Of a DNA stretch of 64,000 nucleotides, positions 9,744-19,249 are shown one piece after another. Position 1 is the first letter of the stretch. Each line of letters starts with the position of its first letter. The stretch covers positions 1 through 64,000 of the forward strand of contig CAMHNO010000009.1 in assembly GCA_946186575.1 (NCBI GenBank), written 5' to 3'. This DNA comes from an uncultured Prevotellaceae bacterium (lineage in GTDB: Bacteria; Bacteroidota; Bacteroidia; Bacteroidales; Muribaculaceae). A model generated the notes under the pieces. It was not told where the DNA came from, did no database searches, and was given only the letters and a program-made list of their open reading frames with translations. Both the position numbers and the translations under genes were made by a program.

Positions 9744-9783
9744 AAAAGATGCCGCACGCAATATAGGCCGTGCGGCATCTTTT
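9744..9783. terminator. Bidirectional rho-independent terminator
   Basis: A perfect 15-base-pair stem (9744-9758 with 9769-9783) with a 10-base loop. GC-rich in the middle (GCCGCACG), with A-runs on one side and T-runs on the other, so it can work for both converging genes. Confidence 0.9.
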
Positions 9784-9858
9784 CTTGTTTCATTACCATT
9801 GTTGCCCACTAAGGATTGATTGTGTGGCAGTGTGAAGCGAGATGGCCGGGGGTGAGTG

Positions 9859-10401
9859 TCACTCTATTCCCAGCTCTTTTCTGGCCCTGCCAAATAGCAA
9901 GTCTTGAATGCTTGCCAGACCGTCGCCATCGGGCTCAGCATTACTGCCGTGAGAGGAGACTTTACGGCCGTCGGCAAGACGTGCGCTGAACGACCACGAG
10001 TAGCCGTCGAGCACTTGAAATTCAGAGTTTAGCTGATAGCTCACACCATAGTCGAGCATCCTTTCTCGGTTAATAATCTCGAGGGCAGCTTTGAGCAATT
10101 GTTCGCCATCGGCAAGCACAAATTCCTTCTCGTCGCCCACGGTGCCTCTCACTGTCATTACCACTTTGCCTGTCTTGCGTTCCACACTCACGTCGCTCAC
10201 AGGATACATCATCATGCCTTGCCAGCTATATTGCACCATGTCGAGGCCGCATTTCTGGGCCTTGGCACTCTTGTTGTTATGTTGCATGGTTCTCTGATTA
10301 CGTGATGTGTTGCGACGCTTTCTCACCTTGGCTTCGGTAGTAACCGCCGAACCCAGCAATGCGAAGGTGACCACAATAAGTGCGAATCTTAAAAGTTTCA
10401 T
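9859..10401 (-). CDS. Secreted protein of unknown function
   Basis: 180 residues with a signal peptide (MKLLRFALIVVTFALLGSAVTTEA) and then a basic, Arg/Asn-rich linker (KVRKRRNTSRNQR). A beta-rich domain follows, with alternating charged strands (VERKTGKVVMTVRGTVGDEKEFVLADGE). No known catalytic motif was recognised. It converges on the amidase gene across a shared terminator and lies back to back with the phosphoesterase gene, so it is probably a single-gene unit. Real coding is supported by the signal peptide and by codon use like that of its neighbours. Confidence 0.7.
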   Translation of the reverse strand: MKLLRFALIVVTFALLGSAVTTEAKVRKRRNTSRNQRTMQHNNKSAKAQKCGLDMVQYSWQGMMMYPVSDVSVERKTGKVVMTVRGTVGDEKEFVLADGEQLLKAALEIINRERMLDYGVSYQLNSEFQVLDGYSWSFSARLADGRKVSSHGSNAEPDGDGLASIQDLLFGRARKELGIE

Positions 10402-10589
10402 AATTGATAAAAATGTATTTTAGAGTTAATGAAAAGGGGAGCATTAACTTATTAACTCTAAATGAGGGCATTTTATTGTTTCTCAACAGGTTGTTTTTGG
10501 CGTTTGCTGGTTGTGCCGCCATTTTTATTGCATGTGAGGGAAACAAATGCCCCTTGTTTTCGTTATGTATATATATAATATTTGTCCAC

Positions 10590-12038
10590 ATGAAACACAT
10601 TCTACTCACGGCTTGGTGCCTGATGGCTGCAACGATGGCACTGGCCAAAACATCTATTTCGATGCCCAATAATAGCGCCCCTTTCAAAATAATGGTTATC
10701 AGCGACATACATCTGCTTGCTCCCTCTCTGCTCGATGATGGCAAGGCGGCAATGGCGCTTGATGCGGCCGAGATGAAATTAGTGTTAGACGGCGACCTGA
10801 TAATGCAACGTATGGTCGATGACATCATCTCGCGCAGGCCGCAACTGCTGCTCATTGCCGGCGACCTCACCCTCAACGGCGAGCGGGCCTCTCATGAGCG
10901 GCTGGCACAGCACTTAGGGCGACTGCAGCAGGCAGGGGTGCGCACCTTAGTCATTCCCGGCAACCACGATGTGATGTGCCCCTACAGCAAGCAATATACT
11001 GGCGATGCCCCGGCACCCGTGGCATGTGTCGATAGCGAGGAATTTGCCTCGATTTATCACGACTATGGCTATGGTGCCAATTCACGGCGTGACCCCAACT
11101 CGCTGAGCTACACTTGCGAACCAGTGCCAGGACTTGTGCTGCTGTGCATCGACAGCAATCGCTATGCCTCTGATCGTGACTCGCTCTACTATCACACCGA
11201 TGGTGCCGTGAAGCCTGCTACTCTTGACTGGATAAAGCAGCAATTGGCTGAGGCACAAGCCAGTGGTAAGCGCGTCATTGCCATGATGCATCACCACCTG
11301 CTTGAGCACATCGATGGCGAGGCTAAGCTGCTGCCTAACTACATCGTTGCCCATCACAACGATGTGGCACGGGTGCTGAGCGATGGCGGAGTGAAAGTGG
11401 TGTTCACCGGCCACTTGCACATCACCGATGCAGTAGCAAGCAATGGCATTACCGACGTTGCTACCGGCTCGGCGTCGACCTATCCCTTGCCTATGCGCAT
11501 GGCCACTATCGATGCCTCGCTCTCCACAATGACGATAGAGACGCAATTCTTCGGCGGTCTCGACTCGTCGATTATCGACAAGGGCCGTGACAAGATTGAA
11601 GGTTGCGCCCCCTCGCTCTCGGCAATAATAGCCCGCCGGCTGTGGCCACTAATGAGCGCTCGGCTTGCGTCGATTGAGCCACTGCTCGTGGAACAGGGCA
11701 TCGACACCTCGCGTCTGCCCCGCAAGGCAAGCGATGTTGAGGCTCTCATTTCCAAGCACATGGCAAAACCGCTGTCGCAAAGCTTAATGATGGTGACCTG
11801 CGGCGGCGAGGATCCGGCTCAGGCTGCCGCTACCGTCCAGGCGGTGAAGCAGGGAGTGCGTGGGATGGTTGCCGAGGTCTTTACTGAGGGTGCCGACGAG
11901 GTTTCGGACTTCTTGTTTGAGAACTTTATGCCGCGCGTCGAGAATATTATGCGCAGCGCTCTCGAAGACATCAACGGGGTGGGCACATCTGAGCAGTCGT
12001 CAACCCCCGACCACAGCCTCGTGATAGGTTTAAAGTAG
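10590..12038 (+). CDS. Exported calcineurin-like metallophosphoesterase
   Basis: A 482-residue protein that probably hydrolyses phosphate esters with a two-metal centre. The motifs appear in the order of the family: ISDIHLL (D-x-H), GDLTLNGE (GD), GNHDVM (GNHD), MMHHHLL and TGHLHITD (GHxH). The ATG at 10590 is chosen because it begins a signal peptide (MKHILLTAWCLMAATMALA); the longer frame starts at a TTG and adds an unlikely 62-residue leader. Export puts it in the periplasm or outside the cell, where it may scavenge phosphate from nucleotides or lipids; the substrate cannot be told from sequence. The C-terminal 150 residues are helical and outside the catalytic domain. Confidence 0.88.
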   Translation: MKHILLTAWCLMAATMALAKTSISMPNNSAPFKIMVISDIHLLAPSLLDDGKAAMALDAAEMKLVLDGDLIMQRMVDDIISRRPQLLLIAGDLTLNGERASHERLAQHLGRLQQAGVRTLVIPGNHDVMCPYSKQYTGDAPAPVACVDSEEFASIYHDYGYGANSRRDPNSLSYTCEPVPGLVLLCIDSNRYASDRDSLYYHTDGAVKPATLDWIKQQLAEAQASGKRVIAMMHHHLLEHIDGEAKLLPNYIVAHHNDVARVLSDGGVKVVFTGHLHITDAVASNGITDVATGSASTYPLPMRMATIDASLSTMTIETQFFGGLDSSIIDKGRDKIEGCAPSLSAIIARRLWPLMSARLASIEPLLVEQGIDTSRLPRKASDVEALISKHMAKPLSQSLMMVTCGGEDPAQAAATVQAVKQGVRGMVAEVFTEGADEVSDFLFENFMPRVENIMRSALEDINGVGTSEQSSTPDHSLVIGLK

Positions 12039-12082
12039 TTTTGGTTTTAAAGTAATTATAGTAACTATAAAAAAACTCACAA

Positions 12083-13897
12083 CTAATAATCTAACAGGTG
12101 GTTATAGACGATGGTGACATCGGTGGCCGTGATGGCGCCGTCGCTGTCAAGGTCGAGTAGGAGATTATAGGCCCCACCGTCGTCCAGCAGGTGATTGCAG
12201 ATGACAGTGACGTCGGTGGCTGTGACCGAGCCGTCGCGGTTGACGTCGGCGCTTGGCAACCACTGACTGTCAAGCCATGCAACTTTCTTTGCGATGATGC
12301 CTAAATACACGCTCGGCGACTCTGGCGAGTGATTGCTGGCGTAGAGGTGCCACCGCAACCGGTCTTGCTGCTCGGCAACAATCAGTTTTTCGCGCCACTG
12401 GCTGGCATTCTGATTGAGGCTCTGTAGCACGTTGTTGCTGTTGAACTGCTGCCACACGCGCCTCACTGCGAGCTGGAATCGCGGGAACTTGAGCATTTCC
12501 TTTATCCACAGGAAGGAGAATGGCGAGGGATAGTCGTAGATGAAATGGTTGCCCGTGGTGCCCTCCTTGTAATAGCTGTTGTCGAAGTCCCACACGGGTC
12601 CAAACTTGAGTTTCTCGTCCCATCCCAAGTCTTTGTAGATGAACATGCTGCCCGAGAAGGCCTCAACATTTTCCATCACCTCGTGAATCACATAGAAGCG
12701 CGCTGCCTGGTCGATGTCGATCAGTTGCTCCCAGTGGCGGTCGTTCTTGTTGGGCACATAGATTGCGCTGTCGGCTCTTGCTATCAGGTTGTGGATGTAG
12801 CTGCGCTGCACGTTGGAGAGCACTTCGGGCGAGTGCGACACGAAGCTGAATCGCGGGTTTGCTGGGTCGTTGTTCTGATGCTGGTCTATCACTTTGTCGC
12901 CGTCGTCGCTCAACTCCAAGAGCCAGCCGCCGGTGGCGTTGTCAGGGTTCTGCTCAAGGTCGCTCTGCTCAAAGATGTCGACCCTGCCGCCCTCTACCCT
13001 GATTTTCTCGCAAAGGAAGTACAGACCCATGTAGTCGCCGTTGAGCACAAGCTCCACTGGCACCTCGCCAGGGGTGTAGGGCATGTCCAAGAGGCGGCTT
13101 AGCTCAAAGCCTGTGGCACTACGCAGGTAGCCGCTAAAGTCCTCGTTGTGCGCCAGCAGCACAAAGTGGCGGCTGCGGTCAAGGCCCAGGGGCGCCTGCT
13201 TGGCGGCAAACTTTATCTTATAGGGCTTCTTGAAAGAGTTTTTCCAGGTCCAATTGCCGCGACCTTTCACTTCAATATCGAGCGGCTCTGCCTCGGAGCC
13301 AAGGGGGGCGATGTCATCATCGATCCACAAGTTGCCCTGCATGTAGTGGTCTTTGCTCACGATAGTCGCCGAGTCGCGGGTGTTGAGGTAGACCACAGGC
13401 AGTGTGCCCGAGGTGGTGGCGTTGTAGCTGCTTGACGGTCGCCAATAGCCGTTGCTCAGCTGTGTGTCGTTCAGGGGGCAGTAAATCCACAGGTCGGTGT
13501 CGGCGCCGCTCAGGTTGGCTTTAGAGTTGAGGCCGGTGCGCCTCAGCGTGCCATTGCTCTCTTGCTTGAGGCTGTCGAGAAACGCGCTCATGCGCTGGTG
13601 GTAGGTGCCCGCCATTGCATCGGTCTCGACAAAGGTGAAATAGTCCAGGTCCCACAGGTCGTCGGCAATCTGGCCCTGCCACCACTGCTTGCCCTCGACG
13701 GGGCTCATGTCGCACACGCGGGTGAACTCGCGAGTGACGTTGCCCACAACCATCTTCACTGTCGAGAACTTGAGCTTGCTGTTGTCGAAGCCGTAGCTGC
13801 CAGCCTCAAAATTGAGCGCACTCAGCCCTGCGGTGCTCATCAGCACCACCATCAGCGCCATTGCGCTTCGCTTTGTGACAGGGCAGGGCATTCTCAT
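12083..13897 (-). CDS. CotH-kinase-like surface protein with C-terminal dockerin repeats
   Basis: About 604 residues. The signal peptide is near the start, followed by a CotH-type atypical kinase domain: KGRGNWTWKNSFKKPYKIKF (nucleotide-binding region), EVMENVEAFSGSMFIYKD and FGPVWDFDNSYY (the DxDN-like metal/catalytic region). CotH of Bacillus is a spore-coat protein kinase; in gut Bacteroidales the family is usually secreted and its target is unknown. The last 55 residues are two dockerin-like units (DVNRDGSVTATDVTVI and DLDSDGAITATDVTIV). It is a clear paralogue of 21126-22949. The ATG at 13897 (or 13891) is preferred over the TTG immediately before. A -7 promoter motif lies only 8 bases upstream, so the mRNA leader would be very short. 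Confidence 0.85.
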   Translation of the reverse strand: MRMPCPVTKRSAMALMVVLMSTAGLSALNFEAGSYGFDNSKLKFSTVKMVVGNVTREFTRVCDMSPVEGKQWWQGQIADDLWDLDYFTFVETDAMAGTYHQRMSAFLDSLKQESNGTLRRTGLNSKANLSGADTDLWIYCPLNDTQLSNGYWRPSSSYNATTSGTLPVVYLNTRDSATIVSKDHYMQGNLWIDDDIAPLGSEAEPLDIEVKGRGNWTWKNSFKKPYKIKFAAKQAPLGLDRSRHFVLLAHNEDFSGYLRSATGFELSRLLDMPYTPGEVPVELVLNGDYMGLYFLCEKIRVEGGRVDIFEQSDLEQNPDNATGGWLLELSDDGDKVIDQHQNNDPANPRFSFVSHSPEVLSNVQRSYIHNLIARADSAIYVPNKNDRHWEQLIDIDQAARFYVIHEVMENVEAFSGSMFIYKDLGWDEKLKFGPVWDFDNSYYKEGTTGNHFIYDYPSPFSFLWIKEMLKFPRFQLAVRRVWQQFNSNNVLQSLNQNASQWREKLIVAEQQDRLRWHLYASNHSPESPSVYLGIIAKKVAWLDSQWLPSADVNRDGSVTATDVTVICNHLLDDGGAYNLLLDLDSDGAITATDVTIVYNHLLDY

Positions 13898-13904
13898 CAA
13901 AGTG

Positions 13905-13912
13905 CAAAAATA
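13905..13912 (-). promoter_or_regulatory. -7 promoter element of the CotH-like gene
   Basis: Minus strand TATTTTTG matches TAnnTTTG. Transcription would begin within a few bases of the ATG at 13897 or 13891, giving an almost leaderless message. Confidence 0.45.
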
Positions 13913-13915
13913 ACT

Positions 13916-13943
13916 ATTTTAGATTTCAGGCATCAGGCATCAG
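13916..13943 (-). repeat. Degenerate heptamer repeat upstream of the CotH-like gene
   Basis: On the minus strand four 7-base units follow each other: CTGATGC, CTGATGC, CTGAAAT, CTAAAAT. They sit just upstream of the -7 element, between the M28 peptidase stop and the CotH start. Confidence 0.7.
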
Positions 13944-13955
13944 AAAATGCATGCT

Positions 13956-15542
13956 TTATCGGGAATTATTCGACAGAGACAGACCTACGCTAAAAATCAG
14001 GTTCACGTTAGACAATGTGCCGCTCAGGTCCCAGTCGTCATGATACTCGTCGGATGGCTTGTGATACCACACTGGCATGGGATATTTGTTGGGCTTGCTC
14101 ACATCCACAGGATGGTGGCCATTCTCCAACACCACTGCAGGAACACCCTTTTTCACAAAATTATAATGGTCGGAGCGGTAAAACCAGCCGTCGCTGTTGT
14201 CGTTGTCGAAATAAACATACCTGCCTTGAGCAGCGGCGGCAGCCACATAATAGTGGTCCAAGTCGCTTTCTCCTCCACCCAGAATCACGACATCGCGCGT
14301 GAGCTCGGCAGGTCCTATGCTCTCAAAATTCAGACATGCCACAGTCTTCTCCATCGCCACGGCAGGGTGATTGCAGTAATATGCCGAGCCAAATAGTCCG
14401 CTCTCTTCCGACGAGGGGAAGATGAATACCAGGTCGCGTCGCGGCTTGGGCATCTGCATGAACTTCTTGGCCACGAGCAGTGCTCCAGCCATGCCCGAGG
14501 CATTGTCGGCAGCGCCATTATATATGGTGTCGCCGTGCTCGTCGGCTTTCCCGATTCCCAAGTGGTCCCAGTGGGCGCAGAACACCACTGCCTCGCCATC
14601 ATGACCGCTCCCTCGAAGAATGGCGCCCACATTGCGCGTCTTCTTAATGTCGTAGGTGACATTCATTTTCACATCACCACTCACATTCAGCGCAAAGCTC
14701 TTGAATCCCGGTTTTTTCGCATCGGCCAGAGCCCTGTCGGCATCCATTCGTGCAGCAAAAAACAGCTTTTTGAAGCCTTCCTCATGCAGCCATCCCCTGA
14801 CGGCCAGCTCATCGGCGTTGTGCGTGTCGGGATTATAGATGCCCAGGTTGTCGCTCAAGTGGCCATTCACGCACACATGCCACCCATAGCTGGCTGCTTC
14901 GGTGTTATGGAGCACTAAGCACCCGGCAGCTCCCTGGCGCTGTGCCTCTTCAAACTTATAGGTCCAACGACCGTAGTAAGTCATATTGCGACCTTTAAAG
15001 AGGCTGCTGTCATAGAAGCCGGGGTCGTTGACCATCACCACCACTATCTTGCCTTTCACGTCGATGCCCTCGTAGTCGTTCCAGCCAAATTCGGGGGCGT
15101 TGATGCCAAAACCACAAAACACATACTCGACCTTCGTAAGATCAATTATCTCAGTGGCGCGAGTCGTCCATGTGATTACATCGTCGGGATAGCGGAGCTC
15201 GGTTTTCTTCTTTCCGCTCACGGGCAGTCCGCTGCCCACAGGCTTGGCAGTGACCGAAATCATTTCAAAAGGCTGGAACCAACTGTCGCCAAAGGCAGGC
15301 TCCAGACCCATTGCCTGCAGCTGACGGGCAAGGTAGTTCACTGTCTTGTCCTCATAGGGCGTCATGGGCTTTCTGCCGCCAAACTCGTCGTGCGAGAGCT
15401 CACGTGTCCATTGTCTCAACAGCTGTTCGTCACTTGCGGTTTGCAACTGCTCCTGTGTGATTTGTGCACTGGCAGTAGCCATCGCCATGACGGCAAGGGC
15501 AATTGCCGCCGTCAGCATTTTAGCATTAATTCTCATAAGCAT
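13956..15542 (-). CDS. Secreted M28-family zinc aminopeptidase with PA domain
   Basis: About 528 residues with signal peptide (MLMRINAKMLTAAIALAVMAMATASAQ). A PA (protease-associated) insert is seen in the first half (KGKIVVVMVNDPGF to GAAGCLVLHNTEAA). The M28 metal-binding residues are seen in order: CAHWDHLG (His, Asp), GAADNASG (bridging Asp) and SSEESGLFG (catalytic and metal Glu), with a late His in NGHHPVD. It probably removes N-terminal amino acids from peptides in the periplasm or outside. ATG at 15542 or 15536 is preferred to the TTG codons just upstream. TATCTTTG on the minus strand at 15672-15679 is a good -7 promoter, about 130 bases upstream. Confidence 0.88.
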   Translation of the reverse strand: MLMRINAKMLTAAIALAVMAMATASAQITQEQLQTASDEQLLRQWTRELSHDEFGGRKPMTPYEDKTVNYLARQLQAMGLEPAFGDSWFQPFEMISVTAKPVGSGLPVSGKKKTELRYPDDVITWTTRATEIIDLTKVEYVFCGFGINAPEFGWNDYEGIDVKGKIVVVMVNDPGFYDSSLFKGRNMTYYGRWTYKFEEAQRQGAAGCLVLHNTEAASYGWHVCVNGHLSDNLGIYNPDTHNADELAVRGWLHEEGFKKLFFAARMDADRALADAKKPGFKSFALNVSGDVKMNVTYDIKKTRNVGAILRGSGHDGEAVVFCAHWDHLGIGKADEHGDTIYNGAADNASGMAGALLVAKKFMQMPKPRRDLVFIFPSSEESGLFGSAYYCNHPAVAMEKTVACLNFESIGPAELTRDVVILGGGESDLDHYYVAAAAAQGRYVYFDNDNSDGWFYRSDHYNFVKKGVPAVVLENGHHPVDVSKPNKYPMPVWYHKPSDEYHDDWDLSGTLSNVNLIFSVGLSLSNNSR

Positions 15543-15671
15543 CAACAATTATAATTGATAAGTGGGGATTGAAGCAATGGTCGTTACACTAATGCGCATC
15601 GCTCAAGGGCAATCTGCCGCCAGCGGTGTGCCTATAGAAAAACTCCGTCATCGCAAGTTTTTAAGTTTCTG

Positions 15672-15679
15672 CAAAGATA
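15672..15679 (-). promoter_or_regulatory. -7 promoter element of the M28 peptidase
   Basis: TATCTTTG on the minus strand is a perfect match to TAnnTTTG. No good -33 element was seen. Confidence 0.5.
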
Positions 15680-15723
15680 CGATTTTTTTCGGCCTTTCAT
15701 TACATTATCTGAGAGTTTTTGTG

Positions 15724-15731
15724 TACTTTTG
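15724..15731 (+). promoter_or_regulatory. -7 promoter element of the C69 peptidase
   Basis: TACTTTTG matches TAnnTTTG and lies 27 bases before the ATG at 15759. It shares the intergenic gap with the divergent M28 promoter. Confidence 0.5.
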
Positions 15732-15758
15732 TGCTTTCTCAAAAAAGTGTTAGCAACA

Positions 15759-17387
15759 ATGAAACATAGGTTTTTTATTACAACAGTCCTAATCGCAGCC
15801 GCTGCAATGGCAATGGCTCAAGTTGATGAATCTACTGCCCAGGGCATGGAACGGCTCTCATGCACCAGCATCATGGTGGGCAGGCTGGCGAGCACCGATG
15901 GCTCGGTGATGACCTCACACACCTGCGATTCGTGGTATCGCACTTGGATGACTATGACGCCAGCGCGCGACCATAAGCCTGGAGCCACCACCGCCATCTA
16001 TGAAGGACGCATGCATACCCAAGCGGCAAGCGACAGCACAAAGCTCTATGTGCGCGGCACAATTCCGCAGGTGAGCCACACCTTCCGCTATCTCGACACT
16101 GCCTACCCCTGCATGAACGAGAAACAGGTGGCAATGGGCGAGACTACCATTGGAGGCCGCGACACGCTGCGCAACAAGGCGGGCATGTTCTACATCGAGG
16201 AGCTGCAGCGCATTGCCCTTGAACGCTGTTCCACAGCTCGCGAGGCCATAGCCCTGATGGGAAGCCTTGCCGAGAAATATGGCTACGGCGATAGCGGCGA
16301 GTGCCTGACTGTGGCTGATGCCACCGAGGTGTGGATTTTTGAGATTTTCGGCGCTGGGCCAAAGCGGGTGGGAGCAGTGTGGGCTGCCGTGCGCATCCCC
16401 GACGACGAGATTGCGGTCTCGGCCAATATCTCTCGCATCGGCACCCTCGACCTGAACGACAAGGACCACTACATGGCGTCGAGCAACGTGAAGGACGTTG
16501 CCCGCCAACTCAAACTCTGGGATGGCAAGGAGGAGTTCAATTTCTTCAAGGCCTACAGCGGCGAGAACTACTTTCATGAGAAAAAGAACTACAGCGTGCG
16601 CGAGCACTTTATCATGAATGCCCTGGCACCATCGCTCAACTTGAGCGATACCGCCTCGTGGTTGCCACTGAGCGTAAAACCCGACCACAAGGTGAGTCCT
16701 GAGCAGGTGATGCAGCTGCTGGCCAGCTACTACGAGGGCACGAGCAAGAACCTGAGCGGTCGTCACCTCATCCCCAACCCCAAGCGCAAGGACAAGAACG
16801 GCAACCTTGTGGAGAGCGAGCCCGACAGCATAGTGTCGCCCTACAGCAACCCCTGGATGCGCCCCGACGAGATTAACATGTACTATGCCATGGGCGACTC
16901 GGCGATGAAGAATATACGCACCGTGAGCGTGCCCTGGTGTGCCTATAGCACTGTGATACAGCTGCGCTCGTGGTTGCCCGACGAGGTGGGCGGTGTGGCA
17001 TGGGTGGCACTTGACAACCCTGGGCAGAGCCCCAGGTTCCCAATCTTTGCCGGAACCACACAGCTCCCACAACTGCTGCAAGTGTGCGGACAGCACAGCG
17101 AGCGCGACGATGCAGCGCTGTGGCACTACCGCAAGGCCAACCGCCTTGCCACCGTGCGCTGGGGTACCTACCGCAAGACCCTGGAGCCTGCACGCGACTA
17201 TTTCACCCGCAAAGGCCAGCGCGAGCTGCCCTATGTGGAGAACACCTGGCAAGACCTCAACAGCACCGACCCCGCAGCGGCTCAGGAGATGCTTAATGGC
17301 TATGTGGCCGACTTCTTTGGCGCCACCATCATGCGCTGGGACGAGATGACTCACCACTTCTGGCGCCAGACCTGGACAGGCTTTTAG
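15759..17387 (+). CDS. Secreted C69-family dipeptidase
   Basis: A 542-residue N-terminal-nucleophile (Ntn) hydrolase related to PepD of lactobacilli. The signal peptide MKHRFFITTVLIAAAAMAMA is followed by a short stretch and Cys35 in RLSCTSIMVGRLASTDGSVM, the position and context of the catalytic cysteine exposed by processing in this family. Downstream features fit as well: GGRDTLRNKAGMFYIEELQ, GGVAWVALDNP and a C-terminal FFGATIMRWDEM. It probably degrades dipeptides in the periplasm. The ATG at 15759 is chosen because the longer frame starts at a TTG inside the promoter. It is divergent from the M28 peptidase, so two exported peptidases share one regulatory gap. Confidence 0.9.
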   Translation: MKHRFFITTVLIAAAAMAMAQVDESTAQGMERLSCTSIMVGRLASTDGSVMTSHTCDSWYRTWMTMTPARDHKPGATTAIYEGRMHTQAASDSTKLYVRGTIPQVSHTFRYLDTAYPCMNEKQVAMGETTIGGRDTLRNKAGMFYIEELQRIALERCSTAREAIALMGSLAEKYGYGDSGECLTVADATEVWIFEIFGAGPKRVGAVWAAVRIPDDEIAVSANISRIGTLDLNDKDHYMASSNVKDVARQLKLWDGKEEFNFFKAYSGENYFHEKKNYSVREHFIMNALAPSLNLSDTASWLPLSVKPDHKVSPEQVMQLLASYYEGTSKNLSGRHLIPNPKRKDKNGNLVESEPDSIVSPYSNPWMRPDEINMYYAMGDSAMKNIRTVSVPWCAYSTVIQLRSWLPDEVGGVAWVALDNPGQSPRFPIFAGTTQLPQLLQVCGQHSERDDAALWHYRKANRLATVRWGTYRKTLEPARDYFTRKGQRELPYVENTWQDLNSTDPAAAQEMLNGYVADFFGATIMRWDEMTHHFWRQTWTGF

Positions 17388-17439
17388 ACAGAAAGAAACT
17401 CGAGTAATGCCTGCTGCTATGGGCATATAGGCTCTTTAT

Positions 17440-17470
17440 TTTGAGAGATAAAAAAAAGTTTGTAACTTTG
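17440..17470 (+). promoter_or_regulatory. Promoter of lysS
   Basis: TTTG at 17440-17443 and TAACTTTG at 17463-17470 are separated by 19 bases, the Bacteroidetes -33/-7 arrangement. The leader is about 30 bases. Confidence 0.7.
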
Positions 17471-17507
17471 CACTCCGAAAAAAGACAAAAAACTTAAATC
17501 CTGAAAA

Positions 17508-19247
17508 ATGAACATCTTAGAACTTAGCGAACAAGAGATAGTTAGGCGCAATAGTTTGAACCAGTTGCGAGAGTTGGGAATCGACCCTTATCCGGCAGCC
17601 GAGTGGGTGGTGAACGCTTGGAGCGATGACATAAAGGAACGCTTCGACGACGAAGCCGAGCCACGCCAGGTGAGCATTGCCGGCCGCATCATGAGCCGCC
17701 GCATCATGGGCAAGGCATCGTTCATGGAACTCAAGGACTCGAAGGGTCGCATTCAGGTCTACATCAGCCGCGACGACCTGTGCCCAGGCGAGGACAAGAC
17801 ACACTATAATGTGGTGTTCAAGAAGTTGCTCGACATTGGCGACTTTGTGGGCATTGAGGGCTTTGTGTTCCGCACTCAGACTGGTGAGATTAGCGTCCAT
17901 GCTCAGTCGCTCAAGGTTCTGAGCAAGAGTCTGAAACCGCTGCCCATCGTGAAGATGAAGGATGGGGTGACCTACGATGCCTTCGACGATCCAGAGCTGC
18001 GCTATCGTCAGCGCTACGTCGACCTTGTGGTTAACGAGGGGGTGAAGGACACCTTCCTCAAGCGCGCCACCGTGCTGCGCACCATGCGCCAGGTGCTCGA
18101 CGATGCTGGCTACACCGAGGTTGAGACCCCAACGTTGCAGTCGATTGCCGGCGGTGCCAGTGCCAGGCCGTTCATCACCCACTTTAACGCCCTGAACGTG
18201 GACATGTACATGCGCATTGCCACCGAGCTCTACCTCAAGCGCTTGATTGTGGGAGGTTTTGAGGGCGTGTACGAGATAGGCAAGAACTTCCGCAACGAGG
18301 GTATGGACCGCAACCACAATCCCGAGTTTACTTGCATGGAGCTTTATGTTCAGTACAAGGACTACAACTGGATGATGTCGTTCACCGAGCAGCTGCTCGA
18401 GAAAATCTGTGTGGCAGTGAACGGTTGCCCTGAGAGCGTGATAGATGGCAAGACCATCAGTTTCAAGGCACCTTATCGCCGCCTGCCCATCCTCGATGCC
18501 ATCAAGGAGAAGACAGGCTACGACCTAAATGGCATGGACGAGGCTCAGATTCGCGAGGTGGCTCAGAAGTTGGGCATCGAGGTTGACGAGACCATGGGCA
18601 AGGGCAAGCTCATTGATGAGATATTTGGCGAGACTTGCGAGGGCACCTTCGTCCAGCCCACGTTCATTATTGATTACCCTGTGGAGATGTCACCGCTAAC
18701 CAAGATGCACCGCAGCAAGCCTGGCTTGACCGAGCGCTTCGAGCTCATGGTCAATGGCAAGGAGGTGGCCAACGCCTACAGCGAGCTCAACGACCCAATC
18801 GACCAGGAGGAGCGCTTCAAGGAGCAGATGCGACTTGCCGACAAGGGCGATGACGAGGCCATGATTATTGACCAAGACTTCCTGCGCGCGTTGCAATATG
18901 GCATGCCGCCCACCAGTGGCATAGGCATAGGCATTGACCGCCTGACCATGCTCATGACAGGCAACAGCTACATCCAGGATGTGATGCTCTTCCCGCAGAT
19001 GCGCCCCGAGAAGGTGGAACGCCGCGACAAGGAAGAGGCATTCACCGCACTGGGCATTCCTGCCGAGTGGGTGGCTCCCATCCAGAAGGCTGGCCTGCTC
19101 ACCGTGGAGGCACTGGGTGCTCTTGAGAAACCCGGAAAGCTCTTCCAGGACTTGCTCGATATTAACAAGAAATACAAGTTAGGCTACAAGAACCCCATGC
19201 CCGACGACGTGAAGCAATGGGTTGAGGCAGCTCACAATGCTCAGTAA
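17508..19247 (+). CDS. lysS: Lysine--tRNA ligase, class II, with C-terminal extension
   Basis: Charges tRNA-Lys with lysine. At 579 residues it is longer than the ~505 of E. coli LysRS. The N-terminal OB-fold anticodon-binding domain covers about 55-155 ([21 protein letters not shown]). The class II catalytic core follows, with motif 2 ([20 protein letters not shown]) and motif 3 ([16 protein letters not shown]). The extra ~70 residues at the end ([20 protein letters not shown] onward) resemble the helix-hairpin-helix fold of the RNA polymerase alpha C-terminal domain, an extension I recall in Bacteroidetes LysRS. It has its own promoter, and ychF follows after a 10-base tandem repeat. The stop codon lies in a partial repeat unit. 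Confidence 0.97.
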   Translation: MNILELSEQEIVRRNSLNQLRELGIDPYPAAEWVVNAWSDDIKERFDDEAEPRQVSIAGRIMSRRIMGKASFMELKDSKGRIQVYISRDDLCPGEDKTHYNVVFKKLLDIGDFVGIEGFVFRTQTGEISVHAQSLKVLSKSLKPLPIVKMKDGVTYDAFDDPELRYRQRYVDLVVNEGVKDTFLKRATVLRTMRQVLDDAGYTEVETPTLQSIAGGASARPFITHFNALNVDMYMRIATELYLKRLIVGGFEGVYEIGKNFRNEGMDRNHNPEFTCMELYVQYKDYNWMMSFTEQLLEKICVAVNGCPESVIDGKTISFKAPYRRLPILDAIKEKTGYDLNGMDEAQIREVAQKLGIEVDETMGKGKLIDEIFGETCEGTFVQPTFIIDYPVEMSPLTKMHRSKPGLTERFELMVNGKEVANAYSELNDPIDQEERFKEQMRLADKGDDEAMIIDQDFLRALQYGMPPTSGIGIGIDRLTMLMTGNSYIQDVMLFPQMRPEKVERRDKEEAFTALGIPAEWVAPIQKAGLLTVEALGALEKPGKLFQDLLDINKKYKLGYKNPMPDDVKQWVEAAHNAQ

Positions 19248-19249
19248 TT

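Noticed and set aside
10404..10589. 62-residue N-terminal extension of the phosphoesterase
   Set aside because: Begins with TTG and would bury the signal peptide that starts at 10590.
12039..12082. Small TTATAG/CTATAA palindrome between converging genes as terminator
   Set aside because: Stem of only six A/T pairs; too weak to call, though a T-run is next to it.
15915..17426. 503-residue open frame antisense to the C69 peptidase
   Set aside because: The sense strand encodes a complete C69 enzyme with signal peptide; the antisense product resembles nothing.
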